Shown here: in pieces, positions 9,920-18,173 of the stretch
Numbering within the stretch: position 1 is the stretch's first letter
Layout: the number at the start of each line of letters is the position of its first letter
NCBI GenBank assembly: GCA_903872255.1
Contig: CAIQJW010000241.1
Coordinates: 1 to 25,670 of the forward strand
Length of the DNA: 25,670 bases
Source of the DNA: an uncultured delta proteobacterium
GTDB taxonomy: Bacteria > Desulfobacterota > Syntrophorhabdia > Syntrophorhabdales > Syntrophorhabdaceae
Direction of reading: 5' to 3'
Notes under the pieces: generated by a model
Database searches by the model: none
Seen by the model: only the letters and a program-made list of their open reading frames with translations
What the model was told of the DNA's origin: nothing
Made by a program: the position numbers and the translations under genes

Positions 9920-10195
9920 CTAATTTTGGTGTTCTTTCAATAGTCTGTCCATTTCCTGTTGGTAGAGGGCGTGGAACTCATGAGACTCATATGTGAGCTG
10001 CGGGTTGTTTTGAAGAATTTCGGAGGCGACCTTGTCTCTAAGACTGGACTGGCGCTCCCGGTCTCCAGGATACATTATTTCCGCAGCATCGCCCTGACTG
10101 CCTTTATGTTTGATATATCGGGCCAAGGGAATGGCAAGATAAACGAGAAGAACGATGACGGCCAATCCTGTCAGAGTCATTATGAAGATTACCAT
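9920..10195 (-). CDS. Small single-pass membrane protein, unknown function
   Basis: Not a family I recognise. From the ATG at 10195 it is 91 residues: an N-terminal hydrophobic helix (MTLTGLAVIVLLVYLAIPLA) followed by ARYIKHKG and a charged soluble tail ending QQEMDRLLKEHQN, likely helical and cytoplasmic. The frame is open back to an ATG at 10240, but a predicted promoter lies between the two, so the start is either 10195 (about five bases after the predicted transcript start, effectively leaderless) or 10180 (starting MTLTGL). No classical ribosome binding site precedes any of them. It converges on the CocE-like gene with about 25 bases between stops, and is divergent from the cupin gene. 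Confidence 0.65.
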   Translation of the reverse strand: MVIFIMTLTGLAVIVLLVYLAIPLARYIKHKGSQGDAAEIMYPGDRERQSSLRDKVASEILQNNPQLTYESHEFHALYQQEMDRLLKEHQN

Positions 10196-10206
10196 AATAT
10201 GCCGAC

Positions 10207-10235
10207 AGTATATCACCGGTCGCCGCCGGGTGCAA
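10207..10235 (-). promoter_or_regulatory. Predicted promoter of the small membrane protein
   Basis: On the minus strand TTGCAC (10235-10230) and TATACT (10212-10207) are separated by exactly 17 bp. The -10 matches consensus at 5 of 6 positions. The predicted transcript start near 10200 is only about five bases before the ATG at 10195. Confidence 0.5.
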
Positions 10236-10331
10236 TTCAAGCACGCCGGCCATCTTCACGACACCCCGCAAAATACCGGATTGAACTTGACCTGCCGAAT
10301 TAAATCTGATAATTGAATGATTACTTAAGAA

Positions 10332-10682
10332 ATGGAAGAAGATCATCGCCCATGGGGTTGTTACATCGTTCTTGCCGACGAGTCCGGCCATAAGGTCAAA
10401 AGGATCATTGTCAATCCCGGCCAACGGATAAGCCTGCAAAGGCACCGGCACCGTTCGGAACACTGGTACATAATTGCAGGGGCGGGAATGGTGAGGAACG
10501 GTCCCGATGAAATAACTGTTAAAGCCGGGATAAGCGTGGATATTCCCCGGCAGTCCTGGCATCGCATAAGCAATAGCGGTGATAGGCCCCTGGTTTTTAT
10601 CGAGGTCCAAGCGGGAGATTACCTGGGGGAAGATGATATTGAAAGGGCCGAGGACGATTACGGCCGCCTGAAAGAAAGCTAG
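10332..10682 (+). CDS. Cupin protein, type II phosphomannose isomerase-like
   Basis: A 116-residue single-domain cupin resembling the C-terminal isomerase domain of bifunctional mannose-1-phosphate guanylyltransferase/phosphomannose isomerase (ManC/AlgA type). PWGCYIVLADESG near the start, then ISLQRHRHRSEHWYIIAGAG and DIPRQSWHRISN match that family closely. Likely metal ligands are His38 or His40, Glu43 and His77. The predicted role is mannose-6-phosphate/fructose-6-phosphate isomerisation or sugar binding in nucleotide-sugar supply; the free-standing cupin form is common, and the nucleotidyltransferase half is not here. No strong ribosome binding site precedes the ATG. GATAAT about 20 bases upstream is a possible -10. 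The gene is divergent from the small membrane protein. Confidence 0.85.
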   Translation: MEEDHRPWGCYIVLADESGHKVKRIIVNPGQRISLQRHRHRSEHWYIIAGAGMVRNGPDEITVKAGISVDIPRQSWHRISNSGDRPLVFIEVQAGDYLGEDDIERAEDDYGRLKES

Positions 10683-10695
10683 ACTCACGATTTGC

Positions 10696-10725
10696 TTGTC
10701 CCTTGAGCCCGCTTAACGGTATAAT
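10696..10725 (+). promoter_or_regulatory. Predicted promoter of the hybrid kinase
   Basis: TTGTCC (10696-10701), 18 bp, then a perfect TATAAT (10720-10725). The -10 ends only eight bases before the ATG at 10734, and there is no ribosome binding site between them, so the transcript would start at or within one or two bases of the start codon. Confidence 0.6.
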
Positions 10726-10733
10726 CGAATCGA

Positions 10734-13568
10734 ATGAAATACATACAGGCCATTAGATCCCGCTTGGCGGCCAGCTGGCAGCCGCTTCTGGCAGCCGCGC
10801 TCCTCTGTGTTTTCGTAAGTGTAATAGTCGGGAACCTTAATCGGCAAGAAGAAGACAACCTGCGCAACGAGATCCGGACGGAGGCCGAGAACCTGGTGGG
10901 CCATATCAATGCCGACCTGAGAAATCGTTTCTCGGTCTTGCAGAGAATGGCGAGAAGATGGGATGTCCACAAAAGTGTGTCAAAGAAGGAATTTATCGAT
11001 GATGCGCAGGCCTATCTTTCCCATGACCCCGGTTTTCAGGCTATCGAATGGGCCGACAGGGATTTTATTGTACGCTGGGTCGTACCTTTTCAGGGTAACG
11101 AGCGGGCGCAAAACCTTAACCTCGCGTTTGAAAATGAACGCCGCGCGGCTCTCGAAAAGGCAAGGGACAACCGGGTGCCGACCGGGACCCTGCCGGTCTA
11201 TTTGGTGCAGGGAGGGAAGGGGTTCCTGGGATTTTTCCCGGTTTATGTCCGAAACCGGTTCGAAGGGGTTGTTGTAGCCGTTATCCGGGTCAATGAATGG
11301 CTCAATTATGTTTTCAGCTTCAAACAATACCGTAAATCTGACAAATTTGTTATTTCTGTTTATCTGGATGGTGTGCCGGTCTTCAGGCAGGCAGGCTGGG
11401 ATGGTTCCCGGAATGCCGAATATGACACGGTTGCGAAAACCTGGGTCATCGACCGCCGCCTGACTGTTCATATTCGGCCAACCGACGCATTCATCAGTCA
11501 AAGCAGAACAATTTTACCCGGGCTGACCGCGGCGTTTGGTTTTCTTCTGTCCATTCTCGTTACGCTTATTTTGCATCTTCTTGTCGAACGCAAAAAAGCG
11601 GCCGATGAGCTCCAGGATACCCTGTCGCAGGTAAACCTTCTTCTCGATTCTACGGCAGAGGCGATATACGGTATTGACCTTAAGGGTAACTGCACTTTCG
11701 CGAACCCCTCAGGCCTGAGAATGCTCGGATATGAAAATATAGAGCAGCTGCTGGGAAAGAATATGCATAACCTGATCCACCATTCATATCCGGACGGCCG
11801 CTCCATGCCCGTGGAAGAATGCCGCATATACCGGGCATTCCGTGAAGGCACCGGTATGCATTATGACAAGGAGGTCTTTTGGAGATCCGACGGGACCAGC
11901 TTTCCTGTCGAATACTGGTCGTATCCACAGGTAAAGAATGGCGTCGTGCTGGGGGCCGTGGTTACATTCAACGACATTACCGAGCGTAAAGAGGCTGAAG
12001 ACAAATTGCGTGCCGGCGAGGAGCGCCTGCGCAACATTACCGATTCAGCCCGGGATGCTATAGTGATGATGGATTCGCGGGGGACCATTTCCTATTGGAA
12101 TCCGGCAGCGGAGGACATTTTTGGATATAGCGCCGACGAGGCGCTCGGGAAGGACCTGCATGACCTTCTTTGCCCTGAGCGTTATCTGGGCGCGTACCGC
12201 AAGGCATTTTCGGAATTCCGGGTCACGGGCCGCGGTAGTGCCGTTGGTACTACGCTCGAGCTTTTTGCCAGACGCAAGGACAACGAAGAAATACCGGTCG
12301 CCTTGTCCCTGTCAGCTCTGTGGCAGGACGGGGCGTGGCATGCCGTGGGGCTTATCCGGGATGTGACCGTTCAAAAGCAGACCGAGGCGGTATTGCAGGA
12401 AGCAAAGAAGGTCGCTGAGGCTGCCAACCAGGCAAAAAGTGAATTTCTTGCAACAATGAGCCACGAGATACGAACTCCCATGAATGCCATCATAGGCATG
12501 GCTGAACTTCTTGCCGATACGCCCCTGACACCGGAACAGGCCAGATATGTCGAAGTGTTCAGGGATGCGGGAGAAAACCTGATGAATATTATAAACGATA
12601 TTCTTGATCTCTCGAAAATAGAGGCCGGCCGGATCGACATCGAATCGGTTGGTTTCGATCTCGAACAGATCGTACAAAAAGCGTGCCAGGTAATGGCCGT
12701 GCGGGCGTCTCAGAAGGGATTGGAATCTATCTGCCATATCTTGCCGGATGTGCCGGTTAATCTTATCGGGGACCCGGTTCGTCTTCAGCAGATCATTGTC
12801 AATCTTCTGGGGAACGCGATTAAATTTACAGAACATGGTGAAGTGGCACTGGAGATCAGGAATGAACTCTCTAAAATAAAGGATGACGGGGTGAGTCTGG
12901 AGTTTTCGATCCGGGACACAGGTATAGGAATACCCGCCGATAAACTCGATGCCATATTCGACAAGTTTACCCAGGCGGATTCTTCGACGACGCGCAGGTA
13001 TGGGGGAACAGGCCTGGGATTGCCCATATCGCGTCGACTCGTTGAACTGATGGGTGGGACCCTGTCTGTTGAAAGCGAACCCGGTAAAGGGACACGATTC
13101 TTTTTCACTCTTTCTTTTTCCGTGCAGGAAGGACTGCACAAGGGAACGGACCAGGACCGGGGGATCGATATTCGCGATATGAAGGCCCTCGTGCCCCTTA
13201 ATATCCTTCTCGTCGATGATTCCGAAGACAATCGCTTACTGGTCAGCTCCTTTCTCAAAAAATATCCCTATACGATACAGATCGCCGAGAATGGTCTCGA
13301 TGCCCTCGATCTGTTCAGGAAAAACAGATACGATCTTGTCCTTATGGATATGCAAATGCCGGTTATGGACGGGTACACCGCCATGAAAGAAATACGGGCG
13401 TGGGAAAAAGAAAATGGATTGGAGCGCACGCCCATTGTCGCTTTGACGGCATATGCCCTCAAAGAGGAGATGCAGAAAAGTATTGATGCCGGATGTGATG
13501 CGCATTTAACAAAACCTATCAGTAAAGCGACACTCCTTGAAACAATACATGCGTATGCTAAAATATAG
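10734..13568 (+). CDS. Membrane hybrid sensor histidine kinase (CHASE-PAS-PAS-HK-REC)
   Basis: A 944-residue two-component sensor. TM1 is at about 16-34, then a predicted periplasmic sensor region of CHASE type (about 35-255, including DPGFQAIEWADRDFIVRWV and FLGFFPVYVRN), and TM2 at about 259-284. Two PAS domains follow: near 300-415 (LLLDSTAEAIYGID, ending FNDITERKEAE) and near 430-550 (ITDSARDAIVMMD). HisKA has the phospho-accepting His577 in MSHEIRTPMN; the HATPase domain has NLLGNAIKFT, DTGIGIP and GGTGLGL; the receiver domain has LVDDSEDN and phospho-accepting Asp872 in LVLMDMQMPVMDG with KP near the end. All key residues are intact. A CHASE domain suggests a small extracytoplasmic ligand that cannot be named. 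No output regulator is adjacent. The start is the only suitable ATG before TM1, though it lacks a ribosome binding site. Confidence 0.93.
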   Translation: MKYIQAIRSRLAASWQPLLAAALLCVFVSVIVGNLNRQEEDNLRNEIRTEAENLVGHINADLRNRFSVLQRMARRWDVHKSVSKKEFIDDAQAYLSHDPGFQAIEWADRDFIVRWVVPFQGNERAQNLNLAFENERRAALEKARDNRVPTGTLPVYLVQGGKGFLGFFPVYVRNRFEGVVVAVIRVNEWLNYVFSFKQYRKSDKFVISVYLDGVPVFRQAGWDGSRNAEYDTVAKTWVIDRRLTVHIRPTDAFISQSRTILPGLTAAFGFLLSILVTLILHLLVERKKAADELQDTLSQVNLLLDSTAEAIYGIDLKGNCTFANPSGLRMLGYENIEQLLGKNMHNLIHHSYPDGRSMPVEECRIYRAFREGTGMHYDKEVFWRSDGTSFPVEYWSYPQVKNGVVLGAVVTFNDITERKEAEDKLRAGEERLRNITDSARDAIVMMDSRGTISYWNPAAEDIFGYSADEALGKDLHDLLCPERYLGAYRKAFSEFRVTGRGSAVGTTLELFARRKDNEEIPVALSLSALWQDGAWHAVGLIRDVTVQKQTEAVLQEAKKVAEAANQAKSEFLATMSHEIRTPMNAIIGMAELLADTPLTPEQARYVEVFRDAGENLMNIINDILDLSKIEAGRIDIESVGFDLEQIVQKACQVMAVRASQKGLESICHILPDVPVNLIGDPVRLQQIIVNLLGNAIKFTEHGEVALEIRNELSKIKDDGVSLEFSIRDTGIGIPADKLDAIFDKFTQADSSTTRRYGGTGLGLPISRRLVELMGGTLSVESEPGKGTRFFFTLSFSVQEGLHKGTDQDRGIDIRDMKALVPLNILLVDDSEDNRLLVSSFLKKYPYTIQIAENGLDALDLFRKNRYDLVLMDMQMPVMDGYTAMKEIRAWEKENGLERTPIVALTAYALKEEMQKSIDAGCDAHLTKPISKATLLETIHAYAKI

Positions 13569-13605
13569 AGCTTCCTATCTCTCCTGATAAAAATAGAAAT
13601 GTATC

Positions 13606-13622
13606 CAACTTTATCAAAGTTG
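13606..13622. other. Short perfect hairpin after the kinase gene
   Basis: CAACTTT (13606-13612) and AAAGTTG (13616-13622) form a perfect 7-bp AT-rich stem with a 3-base loop, 38 bases past the kinase stop. No T-run follows, so it is not a standard terminator; it may be a 3'-end stem or a repeat-derived palindrome. Confidence 0.4.
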
Positions 13623-13662
13623 AGCCTAAGCTTACCGCTGATGCTGTTCTCGAGAAATCCAC

Positions 13663-13848
13663 ATCGCGGGCGATGACGGGGCCAAAGGGATGCTCGAAAT
13701 GTTTGAGGCAGGCGCATATACCGTTGCCCGGGACGAGGCCGCCTGCGTTGTCTTCGGAATGCCCAAAGAAGCTATCAAGCTGGGGTCCGTAAAAACCATA
13801 ACACCTCTGGAAACTATAGCCGGAGTGGTAATGCGCGAAACGCGGTAA
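13663..13848 (+). pseudogene. 3' remnant of cheB (chemotaxis methylesterase)
   Basis: The plus frame from 13663 reads IAGDDGAKGMLEMFEAGAYT, then VARDEAACVVFGMPKEAIKL and GSVKTITPLETIAGVVMRE, ending at TAA 13846-13848. This is the C-terminal catalytic segment of CheB: the family motif GMGDDGA is changed to AGDDGA, and DEA-CVVFGMPKEAI is retained. An in-frame stop lies a few codons upstream and the sequence before it is not CheB-like, so only about 60 of roughly 350 residues survive. The catalytic Ser and His regions of CheB are missing, so it cannot be a working methylesterase. No other chemotaxis gene is present nearby. The match is by recognition of the family motif and is strong. Confidence 0.85.
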
Positions 13849-13862
13849 AAGATTGGTCCATG

Positions 13863-13879
13863 TTCAAAGTTCAAAGTTC
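13863..13879. repeat. TTCAAAG direct repeat
   Basis: TTCAAAGTTCAAAGTTC is a 7-bp unit (TTCAAAG) repeated in tandem, placed 15 bases after the cheB remnant. A single related copy, GGTTCAAAGTTAC, lies between the convergent stops near 18624-18635. Such short intergenic repeats may be dispersed in the genome; two sites are too few to define a family. Confidence 0.5.
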
Positions 13880-13943
13880 CAGAAAGAAATTCTTTTTTTA
13901 AAATGGCTGGTCTGAAGTGCGAAGCGCTTCTTTCTTTATGTTC

Positions 13944-13972
13944 TTGTAATTCCCCCCTTGCTTTGCAATAAT
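13944..13972 (+). promoter_or_regulatory. Predicted promoter upstream of glgP
   Basis: TTGTAA (13944-13949), 17 bp, AATAAT (13967-13972). It would give a leader of about 150 bases before glgP that contains the nested inverted repeats at 14010-14060. Moderate match only. Confidence 0.35.
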
Positions 13973-14009
13973 GAGACATATCAAACCTGAAGAAACTCAA
14001 CGAAGAGCT

Positions 14010-14060
14010 ATCCATACTTTCCGGATATACGGTAGTGATGAGGCATATCCTGTTATGGAT
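14010..14060 (+). promoter_or_regulatory. Nested hairpin in the glgP leader
   Basis: ATCCATA (14010-14016) pairs with TATGGAT (14054-14060), and inside it GGATAT (14023-14028) pairs with ATATCC (14045-14050). The two stems are separated by a 6/3 internal loop and closed by a 16-base apical loop. This is a two-tier stem of 13 base pairs about 70 bases before the glgP start. It does not resemble a riboswitch class I know. It may be an RNA leader element, a protein-binding dyad or chance. Confidence 0.35.
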
Positions 14061-14128
14061 CGGGAGGGTGGATAATAGATGCGGAATATAACGAAATAAG
14101 CCGGTAAAAATTCGCAGGAGGCAATGTG

Positions 14129-16630
14129 ATGGATTGTAAAGATGCGGAGACTCAGGACCTCATGGTCCTATCCGCCGAAGATGTTCGCACGGGTCTTAAC
14201 GCCGATACCATACGGCGCGCTATTCTGGAAAACCTTAATTTTATTCAGGGCCGCATACCGCGTATTGCGACAAAAAACGACTGGTACATGGCTGTCGCGT
14301 ATACGGTGCGGGACCGGATGCTGAGCCATTGGGTCCGTTCCACGGAAGAGCTGCGCCTGAGCACGCGGGCAGTCTGTTACTTTTCGGCTGAGTTCCTGAT
14401 GGGACCGCATCTTGCCAACGCAATGATCAATCTGGGGATCTACGATAAGACGAAGGAAGCTGTCCTCGAACTTGGGCTGGATTTTGATGAACTGATAGCG
14501 CAGGAGACGGAACCGGGCCTCGGGAACGGAGGCCTCGGCAGACTCGCCGCATGTTTTCTGGATTCCATGGCAACCCAAAAGATCTATGCGCTCGGGTACG
14601 GCATCAGGTATGAGTTCGGGATCTTCGATCAGGAGATCGTCGACGGCTGGCAGCGCGAAATAACAGATAAATGGTTGGCCCTTGGCAATGCGTGGGAGAT
14701 AGCGCGCCCGGAAATTACATATTATGTTCAGTTTGGCGGCCGGGCGGAACATTATAGCGATGAAAAGGGAAGGGGTTGCGTCCGCTGGATACCCGACCGG
14801 GTCGTAAAGGGAATGGCCTATGATACCCCGGTGCCGGGATATGATGTCGAGATAGTCAATATATTACGCCTTTGGAAATCAGAGGCCTGTGAATCATTTG
14901 ATTTTCAGGCATTTAATACCGGAGATTATGTCGGTGCAGTTGAGGAAAAGATTGCCTCGGAGACAATATCAAAAATACTCTATCCCAATGACGAACAGGC
15001 ATCCGGCAAGGAATTGAGGCTTTCCCAGCAGTATTTCTTCGTATCCTGCTCATTGCAGGACATGATCAGGATACATAGCCTGGCGGGCGGAAAACCGGAG
15101 AGTATCCATGAACGATATGCCGTTCAGCTGAACGATACGCACCCGTCAATTGCCGTTGCCGAACTGATGAGGCTGCTTGTCGATCAATATGCGGTCGATT
15201 GGGATGCCGCATGGGATATAACGAAAAAAACTTTTGCGTATACGAATCACACGCTTCTTCCGGAAGCCCTCGAGAAATGGCCGATATCGTTATTCGGTAG
15301 CGTCCTGCCGCGGCATCTCGAGATCGTCTACGAGATCAACCGGCGCTTTCTGGATGACGTACGGCGGGATTATCCCGGCGATGAAGACCTGGTCCGGCGC
15401 GTATCATTGATCGATGACACGGGTGAGGGGCATGTCCGCATGGCATATCTGGCCACCGTGGGAAGCCATAGTGTCAACGGAGTGGCAGCCTTGCATACAG
15501 AGCTATTGCAGAAGACCGTGATGAGGGATTTTCATGAATTATCGCCGGGGAAATTTCATAATATCACGAACGGGATCACGCCGCGCCGCTGGATGATGGT
15601 AAGCAATCCCGTCATGGCAGGGCTTATAACGGATGCTATCGGCGACGGCTGGATATGTGATTGCCAGAATCAGATCCGCAATCTTGAACCGTTTGCCGAC
15701 GATCCGGAATTTAGAAAATCGTGGCTTGCCATGAAGCATCGGAACAAGCTTGATCTGGCAAAAGTCATTCAAGACCGGACGGGCATTACTGTAGATCATG
15801 AAAGCATCTTCGACATTCAGGTTAAGAGGATACACGAATACAAGCGTCAGCATCTCAGCGCCCTTCACGTTATCGCACATTACCTCAAGCTGAAGCGTAA
15901 TCCGGAAGCGGATGTACCCGCGCGTACGGTGATCTTTGGCGGCAAGGCCGCTCCCGGCTATTTTATAGCGAAATTGATCATCAAATTGATCACGTCAATT
16001 GCGAACGTGGTCAATTCAGATCCTGAGACATCGGGACGATTGAAGGTCGTATTTTTCCCCGATTTTAACGTAAAGAACGGCCAGTTGATCTACCCGGCAG
16101 CAGACATTTCCGAACAGATATCAACTGCAGGCAAAGAGGCCTCGGGTACGGGGAATATGAAATTTTCAATGAACGGTGCACTCACGATCGGCACGCTGGA
16201 CGGGGCAAATGTCGAGATCCGCGAAGAGGTCGGGCCGGAGAATTTCTTTCTGTTCGGTCTCAATGCCAGGGAGGTTTTTGAGCTGAGGTCAAAGGGTTAC
16301 GATCCTCGACAGTATTATGAAGAAAATGCCGGGCTTCGGGAAGTGATCGACCTCATTGGCTCCGGTTATTTTTCCGGCGGGGACAAAAACATCTTCCGGC
16401 CGCTCATCGATTCGCTGCTCACGTACGACGAATATATGCTCTGCGCCGATTATCAGTCGTATATCGAATGCCAGCACGATATCACGGCTGCGTATGGCGA
16501 CATCCATCGCTGGCTGAAAATGTCCATTATCAATGTGGCCCGGACGGGGAAGTTTTCATCAGACCGGTCCATCCTGGAATATGCCGGTAAGATATGGAAC
16601 GTCACTCCGCTGCGGACACCTGGTCAGTAG
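14129..16630 (+). CDS. glgP: Glycogen/starch/alpha-glucan phosphorylase
   Basis: PLP-dependent enzyme that releases glucose-1-phosphate from glycogen or maltodextrin; cytoplasmic. From ATG 14129 it has 833 residues, the normal length of the classical bacterial/eukaryotic type (GT35), not the shorter alternative type. Diagnostic segments: YFSAEFLMG, EPGLGNGGLGRLAACFLDS, the catalytic-site region QLNDTHPS, NITNGITPRRW, RIHEYKRQ, and the PLP site GTGNMKFSMNGALTIGTLDG with Schiff-base Lys678. AGGAGG (14116-14121) lies 7 bases before ATG 14129; GTG 14126 in the same frame is only 4 bases away, and ATG 14124 is out of frame and runs straight into TGA. No other glycogen gene is adjacent, so it looks like a single-gene unit. 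Confidence 0.97.
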   Translation: MDCKDAETQDLMVLSAEDVRTGLNADTIRRAILENLNFIQGRIPRIATKNDWYMAVAYTVRDRMLSHWVRSTEELRLSTRAVCYFSAEFLMGPHLANAMINLGIYDKTKEAVLELGLDFDELIAQETEPGLGNGGLGRLAACFLDSMATQKIYALGYGIRYEFGIFDQEIVDGWQREITDKWLALGNAWEIARPEITYYVQFGGRAEHYSDEKGRGCVRWIPDRVVKGMAYDTPVPGYDVEIVNILRLWKSEACESFDFQAFNTGDYVGAVEEKIASETISKILYPNDEQASGKELRLSQQYFFVSCSLQDMIRIHSLAGGKPESIHERYAVQLNDTHPSIAVAELMRLLVDQYAVDWDAAWDITKKTFAYTNHTLLPEALEKWPISLFGSVLPRHLEIVYEINRRFLDDVRRDYPGDEDLVRRVSLIDDTGEGHVRMAYLATVGSHSVNGVAALHTELLQKTVMRDFHELSPGKFHNITNGITPRRWMMVSNPVMAGLITDAIGDGWICDCQNQIRNLEPFADDPEFRKSWLAMKHRNKLDLAKVIQDRTGITVDHESIFDIQVKRIHEYKRQHLSALHVIAHYLKLKRNPEADVPARTVIFGGKAAPGYFIAKLIIKLITSIANVVNSDPETSGRLKVVFFPDFNVKNGQLIYPAADISEQISTAGKEASGTGNMKFSMNGALTIGTLDGANVEIREEVGPENFFLFGLNAREVFELRSKGYDPRQYYEENAGLREVIDLIGSGYFSGGDKNIFRPLIDSLLTYDEYMLCADYQSYIECQHDITAAYGDIHRWLKMSIINVARTGKFSSDRSILEYAGKIWNVTPLRTPGQ

Positions 16631-16650
16631 AAAGTAAGGAGATATTTCCG

Positions 16651-16679
16651 TTGATTTATTTCCCGCAAACCCGTATATA
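16651..16679 (+). promoter_or_regulatory. Predicted promoter of the YgiB/YgiC-like operon
   Basis: TTGATT (16651-16656) and TATATA (16674-16679) with exactly 17 bp between them, 40 bases before the lipoprotein ATG. It supports independent transcription of the three-gene cluster from glgP. Confidence 0.5.
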
Positions 16680-16718
16680 GTTTTAAAAAGCAATACAAGT
16701 TTATGCCAAGAAGGGACC

Positions 16719-17027
16719 ATGAAAAGATCTAAGGTGATCACGCTCGTTCTTCTAACGGGCACGCTCCTTATACCAGCTTGCGGCGATGAAGAGAACCTGA
16801 GAAACAAGTATTCAAGTTGGGATGACTGTATAGCTGACCACAAAGATCAATCGAAATGTGCACGGTCAGATGAGAGAACATCGAAGGGCGCGTACTACTA
16901 TCACGGCCCCTGGTACACGGCATCGCGGTTCAGTAACACCTCCTATAATCCAGGTTATTCCAGCGGGAGAAGCGTCGGGGTCACCCGGGGCGGTTTCGGG
17001 TCTTCGGGGCATTCATCAGGTTCCTAA
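16719..17027 (+). CDS. YgiB/DUF1190-like lipoprotein
   Basis: A 102-residue predicted lipoprotein: MKRSKV, a hydrophobic stretch, and the lipobox LIPAC with modified Cys21. The mature part reads YSSWDDCIADHKDQSKCARS, a Cys pair as in YgiB-type proteins, then a Tyr-rich PWYTASRF segment, and ends in a Gly/Ser tail (VTRGGFGSSGHSSGS). It lacks the long middle of E. coli YgiB, so assignment rests on layout plus context: in E. coli ygiB precedes ygiC, and yjfM precedes yjfC, with the same two protein types. AAGGG sits 5 bases upstream of the ATG. The next gene starts four bases after this stop. Confidence 0.72.
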   Translation: MKRSKVITLVLLTGTLLIPACGDEENLRNKYSSWDDCIADHKDQSKCARSDERTSKGAYYYHGPWYTASRFSNTSYNPGYSSGRSVGVTRGGFGSSGHSSGS

Positions 17028-17031
17028 GAAT

Positions 17032-18147
17032 ATGCGGCGGATAAAACTCGACAGGATACGTGAGAGATGGCAAGAAAAGGTAGAGGATATCGGTTTCTAC
17101 TATCATGAGATAGACGGGTCGCCCTATTGGGACGAATCAGCGTATTATCAGTTTACATCCGATCAGATAGATCATCTCGAAGAGGTCACCGACGATCTGT
17201 ACGCAAAATGCAAGAGGCTCGTAGATTACGCTTTTCAGAATGATCTTGGCGACCGCATGGGCATACCCCGTGATTTTTTTGAATATGCCCGTGAATCGTG
17301 GCGCAACAGGGAGCCAACGATCTATGGAAGGTTCGATTTCTGGTGGGATGGCGTCTCCGATCCGAAACTTCTCGAATTTAATGCCGATACACCGACGGCC
17401 CTTTTTGAAGCGAGTGTCGTACAATATTACTGGCTTCAGGACATGTTCCCCGGTAAGGACCAGTTCAACTCAATCCATGAAAAGCTCCTTGATGTCCTTG
17501 GCGGAAAGATCCGGCGCTACTGTTCGTATGAAACCTTCTACACGTCGTCGGTCCGCGACAATCTCGAAGACCTGACAACAACCGAATACTTGAGGGATGT
17601 TGCGACGCAGGCTGGGCTCAAGACCGAACACATATATGTTGATGATATCGGATATGACAATGACAACAGGTATTTTGTCGACCTTGCCGAGAATCGCATG
17701 CGCTGCATGTTCAAGCTGTATCCGTGGGAGTGGATGATCCGCGAGGAGTTCGGGTCCCATCTTCTGGAAAAAAGCCTTGCGTTTCTCGAGCCTGCATGGA
17801 AGATGGTCCTGAGCAACAAGGCGATCCTCCCCTTGCTCTGGGAGATGTATCCCGGTCACAGGAACCTGCTGCCATCGTATTTTGAACCCCGGGCAGATGC
17901 GGTCACATACGTCGAAAAACCGTTTTTTTCGCGGGAAGGTGAGAATATCGTGGTCCGTCCCCATTTCAGCAATGCCAGGCCCGGGTCTATTTACCAGGAA
18001 TATCGTCAATTGCCTGAGTATTCCGGGAACTATCCGGTCATCGGGTCATGGGTAATAGACGAAATGGCCGCCGGCATAGGCATACGGGAAGATACGGGTC
18101 CCATAACAAACAACATGAGCAGATTTGTTCCCCATGCTTTTGAATAA
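17032..18147 (+). CDS. Glutathionylspermidine synthase-family ATP-grasp enzyme (YgiC/YjfC-like)
   Basis: A 371-residue ATP-grasp ligase homologous to the synthetase half of glutathionylspermidine synthase, without the amidase half. Recognisable segments: YGRFDFWWDG, KLLEFNADTPTALFEASVVQ, MFKLYPWEWM, ILPLLWEMYPGHRNLLPSYF, VEKPFFSREG and a C-terminal GSWVIDEMAAGIGIRED ... SRFVPH. Members in E. coli (YgiC, YjfC) do not make glutathionylspermidine in vivo as far as known; the acceptor is unsettled. The start is ATG 17032, four bases after the lipoprotein stop; the frame extends upstream only inside that gene. Tight spacing and no separate ribosome binding site suggest translational coupling. The reaction is ATP-dependent amide bond formation by family; substrate is inference. 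Confidence 0.9.
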   Translation: MRRIKLDRIRERWQEKVEDIGFYYHEIDGSPYWDESAYYQFTSDQIDHLEEVTDDLYAKCKRLVDYAFQNDLGDRMGIPRDFFEYARESWRNREPTIYGRFDFWWDGVSDPKLLEFNADTPTALFEASVVQYYWLQDMFPGKDQFNSIHEKLLDVLGGKIRRYCSYETFYTSSVRDNLEDLTTTEYLRDVATQAGLKTEHIYVDDIGYDNDNRYFVDLAENRMRCMFKLYPWEWMIREEFGSHLLEKSLAFLEPAWKMVLSNKAILPLLWEMYPGHRNLLPSYFEPRADAVTYVEKPFFSREGENIVVRPHFSNARPGSIYQEYRQLPEYSGNYPVIGSWVIDEMAAGIGIREDTGPITNNMSRFVPHAFE

Positions 18148-18173
18148 TAAAGTTATGAAAAGAGGAGACAATA

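Noticed and set aside
10104..10688. 194-residue minus-strand frame over the cupin gene
   Set aside because: The cupin on the plus strand carries the conserved HRHRSEHW motif; this frame also overlaps the small membrane protein in another frame.
13632..14015. 127-residue minus-strand frame in the gap before glgP
   Set aside because: It lies opposite the clear cheB remnant and has no recognisable domain.
16858..17031. Upstream extension of the ATP-grasp frame
   Set aside because: These 58 codons lie inside the lipoprotein gene in another frame and do not resemble the family; ATG 17032 fits the N-terminus.
17470..18009. 179-residue minus-strand frame over the ATP-grasp gene
   Set aside because: Shadow of a well-conserved YgiC-type gene.
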